Assembly: GCF_001544475.1 (NCBI RefSeq)
Contig: NZ_FCNW02000007.1
Span: 118,784-182,783, forward strand
DNA from: Caballeronia humi
Lineage (GTDB): Bacteria; Pseudomonadota; Gammaproteobacteria; Burkholderiales; Burkholderiaceae
Reading direction: 5' to 3'
Length of the DNA: 64,000 nt
The position numbers and the translations under genes were made by a program. The notes beneath the pieces are model-generated. The model was not told the DNA's origin. It saw only the letters and a list, made by a program, of their open reading frames with translations, and ran no database searches. Shown piece by piece: positions 61,540 to 64,000 of the stretch (its first letter is position 1; every line of letters starts with the position of its first letter).

Positions 61540-62195
61540 GATGCGTCGGTGCCCCAGGGATCGGATACGAGGACAGGACCGTGCGCCGTCTTCATCAGCA
61601 CGCGATCGGTTAAACCCGCCCACTCCGCGAGAGCGAAGCCACCATGACCCGTGTCGATTTGCATGTCGATGCGCGCGGCGGGGGACGCTTGCAGCAACGC
61701 GAGAAGCGCGCGGGCTTCATCGCGCGGGAGAGGCTTCGGTGAGCGCAGAAGCAAATCGAGGTCGCTGTCCTGTCGCAACGTGCTCACGCCACTTGCCAGC
61801 GCAAAGCCGACGCTGCCGGTGATGCCCCACGTCAGGCGAAGCCGATCTAGTTCGGGCGCGATGCGGCTCAACGCTTGCACGCAGGGCACGTCCGCGAGTG
61901 CTGCATTCGTGTGCCAGGCGCGGCCCTCGGCAAGCGCCTCGGGCGTGACGCGACGAACGATGTGTTCATGCGAAACGTAAGCCGCAAATCGCTCGTTGCG
62001 CGCCCGTCCGCGCAATCCGACCGGTACGACGCCAGCTTCGCTAACCGCTTCGCGCCGCACAACTACAGGCGCTTGCAAGAGCCATTCGCGCGCTGCCCAC
62101 GACGGCACTTCCGCTATCGAACGGATGTCGTCAGGCCCTGAGACCCACAAAAGATCATGCGGGCGAAGCGGTTCGTCGAACGTGGACACGAGCAT
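61536..62195 (-). CDS. mdcG: Malonate decarboxylase holo-ACP synthase
   Basis: 219 residues. It attaches the phosphoribosyl-dephospho-CoA prosthetic group to the acyl carrier subunit MdcC. Nucleotidyltransferase-like core WGITGSVGFALASG followed by RQDSDLDLLL with the Asp pair. It starts 4 bases after madM stops and overlaps mdcH by 4 bases. The ribosome site is weak, so it depends on coupling. Confidence 0.92.
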   Translation of the reverse strand: MLVSTFDEPLRPHDLLWVSGPDDIRSIAEVPSWAAREWLLQAPVVVRREAVSEAGVVPVGLRGRARNERFAAYVSHEHIVRRVTPEALAEGRAWHTNAALADVPCVQALSRIAPELDRLRLTWGITGSVGFALASGVSTLRQDSDLDLLLRSPKPLPRDEARALLALLQASPAARIDMQIDTGHGGFALAEWAGLTDRVLMKTAHGPVLVSDPWGTDAS

Positions 62196-62199
62196 GTTT

Positions 62200-62967
62200 T
62201 CAAGCGCCCATCAGCGCCTTGGTGGCAAAGAACAGCAGCGAAGGCCCGAGCAGGCAGCCGACGCCCGTATGGAACGTCGCGATCAGCGCACCGTAGGGTA
62301 CGAGCCGGCGATCGGTCGCGGCGAGCCCCGCGCTTACGCCGCTCACCGTGCCCGCCAGGCCGCCGAAGATCATCGCGGAGCGCGGCGTCTTCAGTCCCAT
62401 GAAGCCTGCCGCGAGCGGCGTGCCGATCATCACGATGATCGCCTTGATGAGGCCCGTCGCGATGCTGAGCGCGATCACGTCCGAGCTCGCGCCGATCGCC
62501 GCGCCCGTCACCGGTCCCACGATGTACGTGACCGCACCTGCGCCGATGGTCGTCATGCTGACCGCATCGGTATAGCCGAACGCATGCGCGATGCTCGCGC
62601 CGACGATGAACGGCAGCACGGTTCCGAGCAGCAGCGACACCACGCCGATGAGCCCCGCCTTGCGCGCCTCGGTGGCTTGCACTTCAAAGGCCGTCGCGAC
62701 GATCGCGAAGTCGCGCAGCATCGCGCCGCCCATCAGGCCGATGCCGGTGAAGAGTGGCAGATCGGCGATGCCCTTTTGCCCGCCGGTGAATGCGCCGCCG
62801 ATGTAGGCGAGCACGAGGCCGATGACGATGGCGATCGCCGAGCCGTGCACGCGGCCGAAGGTGAGCTTGCGCGAAATCAGCGACGACGCCCACATGATGA
62901 GGCCCACGAGGAAGAACGCGGTGACGAGGCCGTTCTGGATCAGAATCTTGTCGAGCATATGCAGCAT
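62200..62967 (-). CDS. madM: Malonate transporter subunit MadM
   Basis: 255 residues, about eight to nine hydrophobic segments; AGGAG precedes the ATG. Together with MadL it forms the sodium-coupled malonate importer. ADLPLFTGIGLMGGAMLRDF and IFGGLAGTVSGVSAGLAATD are characteristic stretches. It follows madL by 14 bases. Confidence 0.92.
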   Translation of the reverse strand: MLHMLDKILIQNGLVTAFFLVGLIMWASSLISRKLTFGRVHGSAIAIVIGLVLAYIGGAFTGGQKGIADLPLFTGIGLMGGAMLRDFAIVATAFEVQATEARKAGLIGVVSLLLGTVLPFIVGASIAHAFGYTDAVSMTTIGAGAVTYIVGPVTGAAIGASSDVIALSIATGLIKAIIVMIGTPLAAGFMGLKTPRSAMIFGGLAGTVSGVSAGLAATDRRLVPYGALIATFHTGVGCLLGPSLLFFATKALMGA

Positions 62968-62981
62968 GGCGGTCTCCTGCT

Positions 62982-63377
62982 TCAGATTTCTTCGAGGTGC
63001 GGGGCGTTCACGAACGACGTGCTGTCGTGACCGGTGCGGGAAAGGACGGCGATGCAGGCCGCGCAGATTGCTGCGGCGCCGAGGGCCGAGAGCAGCGCGA
63101 CGGGGCCGCCTTTGAGCGCGGCGACGACGTTCTGGTTGGCCGCCATTGCGACGACGACGGGGATGTACATCGCGCCCCAGAAGCCGACGCCGGCTTCCGT
63201 TTCCTTCGGCAGGAGGCCTCGTTTGTGAAGATAAAGGCGCAGGAAAATCAGGAGCAGCATTGCGATGCCGACGCCGCCGACGTTTGTCTTTACACCAATG
63301 GCGACGCCTAGTAGGTCGCCGAGGAAGAGGCCTGCCAGGTGGCAGAACGCTAGAAGAGCAGTTCCGTAGATAATCAT
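62982..63377 (-). CDS. madL: Malonate transporter subunit MadL
   Basis: 131 residues, four hydrophobic segments; AGGAGA precedes the ATG. IIYGTALLAFCHLAGLFLGD and GVKTNVGGVGIAMLLLI are typical of the family. First gene of the minus-strand madL-madM-mdcG-mdcH run; its promoter must lie in the repeat-bearing region to the right. Confidence 0.92.
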   Translation of the reverse strand: MIIYGTALLAFCHLAGLFLGDLLGVAIGVKTNVGGVGIAMLLLIFLRLYLHKRGLLPKETEAGVGFWGAMYIPVVVAMAANQNVVAALKGGPVALLSALGAAAICAACIAVLSRTGHDSTSFVNAPHLEEI

Positions 63378-63418
63378 GTTGTGTCTCCTGTTAAGAATCT
63401 ATAGGGAAATTTTTTTTG

Positions 63419-63683
63419 CAGGCGCTTGGGGCGGGTGGGTTGTTTACACCGTTTGATGCGCCTGCGCTTCTTGTGAACTTGTGTTCTTATCGGTCTATTT
63501 GCTCTGCCCCTGTCCGGGGCGGGACTCACTTTCTTTGCACAAGGTTTTACGCTGGCGCTTGGGTTTGTGGTTCAACACCGTTTGATGCGCTTAGGCTCCT
63601 AGGAAACTTGTTTTCTTCTCGGTCTATTTGCTCTGCCTCTGTCCGGGGCGGGACTCACTTTCTTTGCTGCTGCAAAGAAAGTA
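63419..63683. repeat. Tandem Burkholderia-type intergenic repeat
   Basis: Two imperfect copies of a unit of about 120 bases, offset by 129-133 bases: 63421-63539 and 63554-63667. Both contain CGGTCTATTTGCTCTGC and GTCCGGGGCGGGACTCACTT. The second ends in a hairpin with an 11-bp stem (ACTTTCTTTGC / GCAAAGAAAGT, 63657-63682) and 4-base loop, well known between Burkholderia genes. An open frame across it is not a gene. Confidence 0.75.
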
Positions 63684-64000
63684 AGCAAAGAAAGCAGCTT
63701 CCAACCGCCAGTGCTAACGGTCCTTGACTCGCATAAGAACGGATTGGCGCTGGAGAGTAAGTGTCGCCCTCACGGTGGAACCGGGCTTGGCTCGCGGACC
63801 CACTGTGACAACGCGCACTTCCTCTAAGTGGTATGCGCTCCGGTTGGCTCCGTCCTCGCTTCGCTCCGACGTCGGGTTCACCAAAACCATCTTGTGCTTG
63901 CGCTTCCTGTTACCTTGGATTCTCTGCGCGGTGCACCCAACGTCTGAGCGCGTAGCGCGAGGACGGATGTATGACTGCTGCACCGGTCCGTTGTACTGCG
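63684..64000. other. Non-coding region at the right edge
   Basis: About 320 bases without a convincing gene. The frames present have no ribosome site and composition unlike protein. It contains small symmetric pieces (GCGCGTAGCGCG near 63949, TCCTCGCTTCGCTCCGACG near 63853) and reads like further intergenic repeat material. Promoter elements for madL could lie here but none is clear. Confidence 0.5.

Noticed and set aside
63416..63727. Open frame of 103 codons (ICSASVRGGTHFLC-like) over the right-edge repeats
   Set aside because: It is created by the Burkholderia intergenic repeat; the protein repeats itself with the DNA unit and has no ribosome site.

Overview
The window looks like part of a Burkholderiaceae replicon, most likely Paraburkholderia or Caballeronia. 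The GC content is high. There are two small secreted DUF4148-type proteins, a family typical of Burkholderia. Many short catabolic operons each carry their own LysR, IclR, GntR or MocR regulator. The right edge holds a Burkholderia-type intergenic repeat built on an ACTTTCTTTGC hairpin. No rRNA, tRNA, CRISPR array, prophage or intact insertion sequence was found. The density of catabolic operons suggests a secondary chromosome or a flexible chromosomal region; that is inference.

Layout. 1-5.4 kb: end of a 3-hydroxyisobutyrate dehydrogenase gene, a small membrane protein, then on the minus strand an SDR/GH15 pair and a lipoamide-dehydrogenase-like flavoprotein. 5.5-8 kb: an AbiEi/AbiEii toxin-antitoxin module whose toxin frame runs into the 3' end of pdxY. 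8.5-11.3 kb: glgC-glgA. 11.3-16.8 kb: a coupled pair of IclR regulators divergent from an unusual metallo-beta-lactamase-fold protein and an MFS carrier, then an alpha/beta hydrolase pair. 17-26.7 kb: small secreted proteins, an FUSC exporter, LysR/NmrA, a ferritin-like lipoprotein, a deaminase, an ArsR/SRPBCC pair, an epoxide hydrolase and an NDH-2-like flavoprotein. 27-29 kb: a TonB-dependent receptor behind a possible Fur box.

29-35 kb: a MocR-type regulator divergent from mvaA-mvaB (degradative HMG-CoA reductase and HMG-CoA lyase) and a two-gene TctA-like transporter; this reads as a mevalonate catabolic operon with its own uptake system. 35-46.5 kb: a class A PBP, then LysR-SDR-MFS-split transketolase facing amidohydrolase-MHS carrier-LysR. 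46.6-47.6 kb: head-truncated remnants of a TonB receptor and a PepSY protein. 48-53 kb: secreted DUF4148 and hydrolase genes, then a dicarboxylate carrier and fumarase-superfamily lyase divergent from a GntR/UTRA regulator, with two perfect 16-bp palindromes between them.

53-60 kb: a receiver protein, a candidate small RNA, and a thiol/peroxide group (Ohr, two secreted peptides, TlpA-like thioredoxin, CcdA, GFA protein) next to an OmpR/histidine-kinase pair. Two identical 18-nt direct-repeat boxes in this group may be sites for that response regulator. 59.7-63.4 kb: LysR, mdcH, mdcG, madM and madL, the accessory and transport part of malonate decarboxylation; the mdcA/C/D/E core is not in the window. 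The last 600 bases are intergenic repeats.
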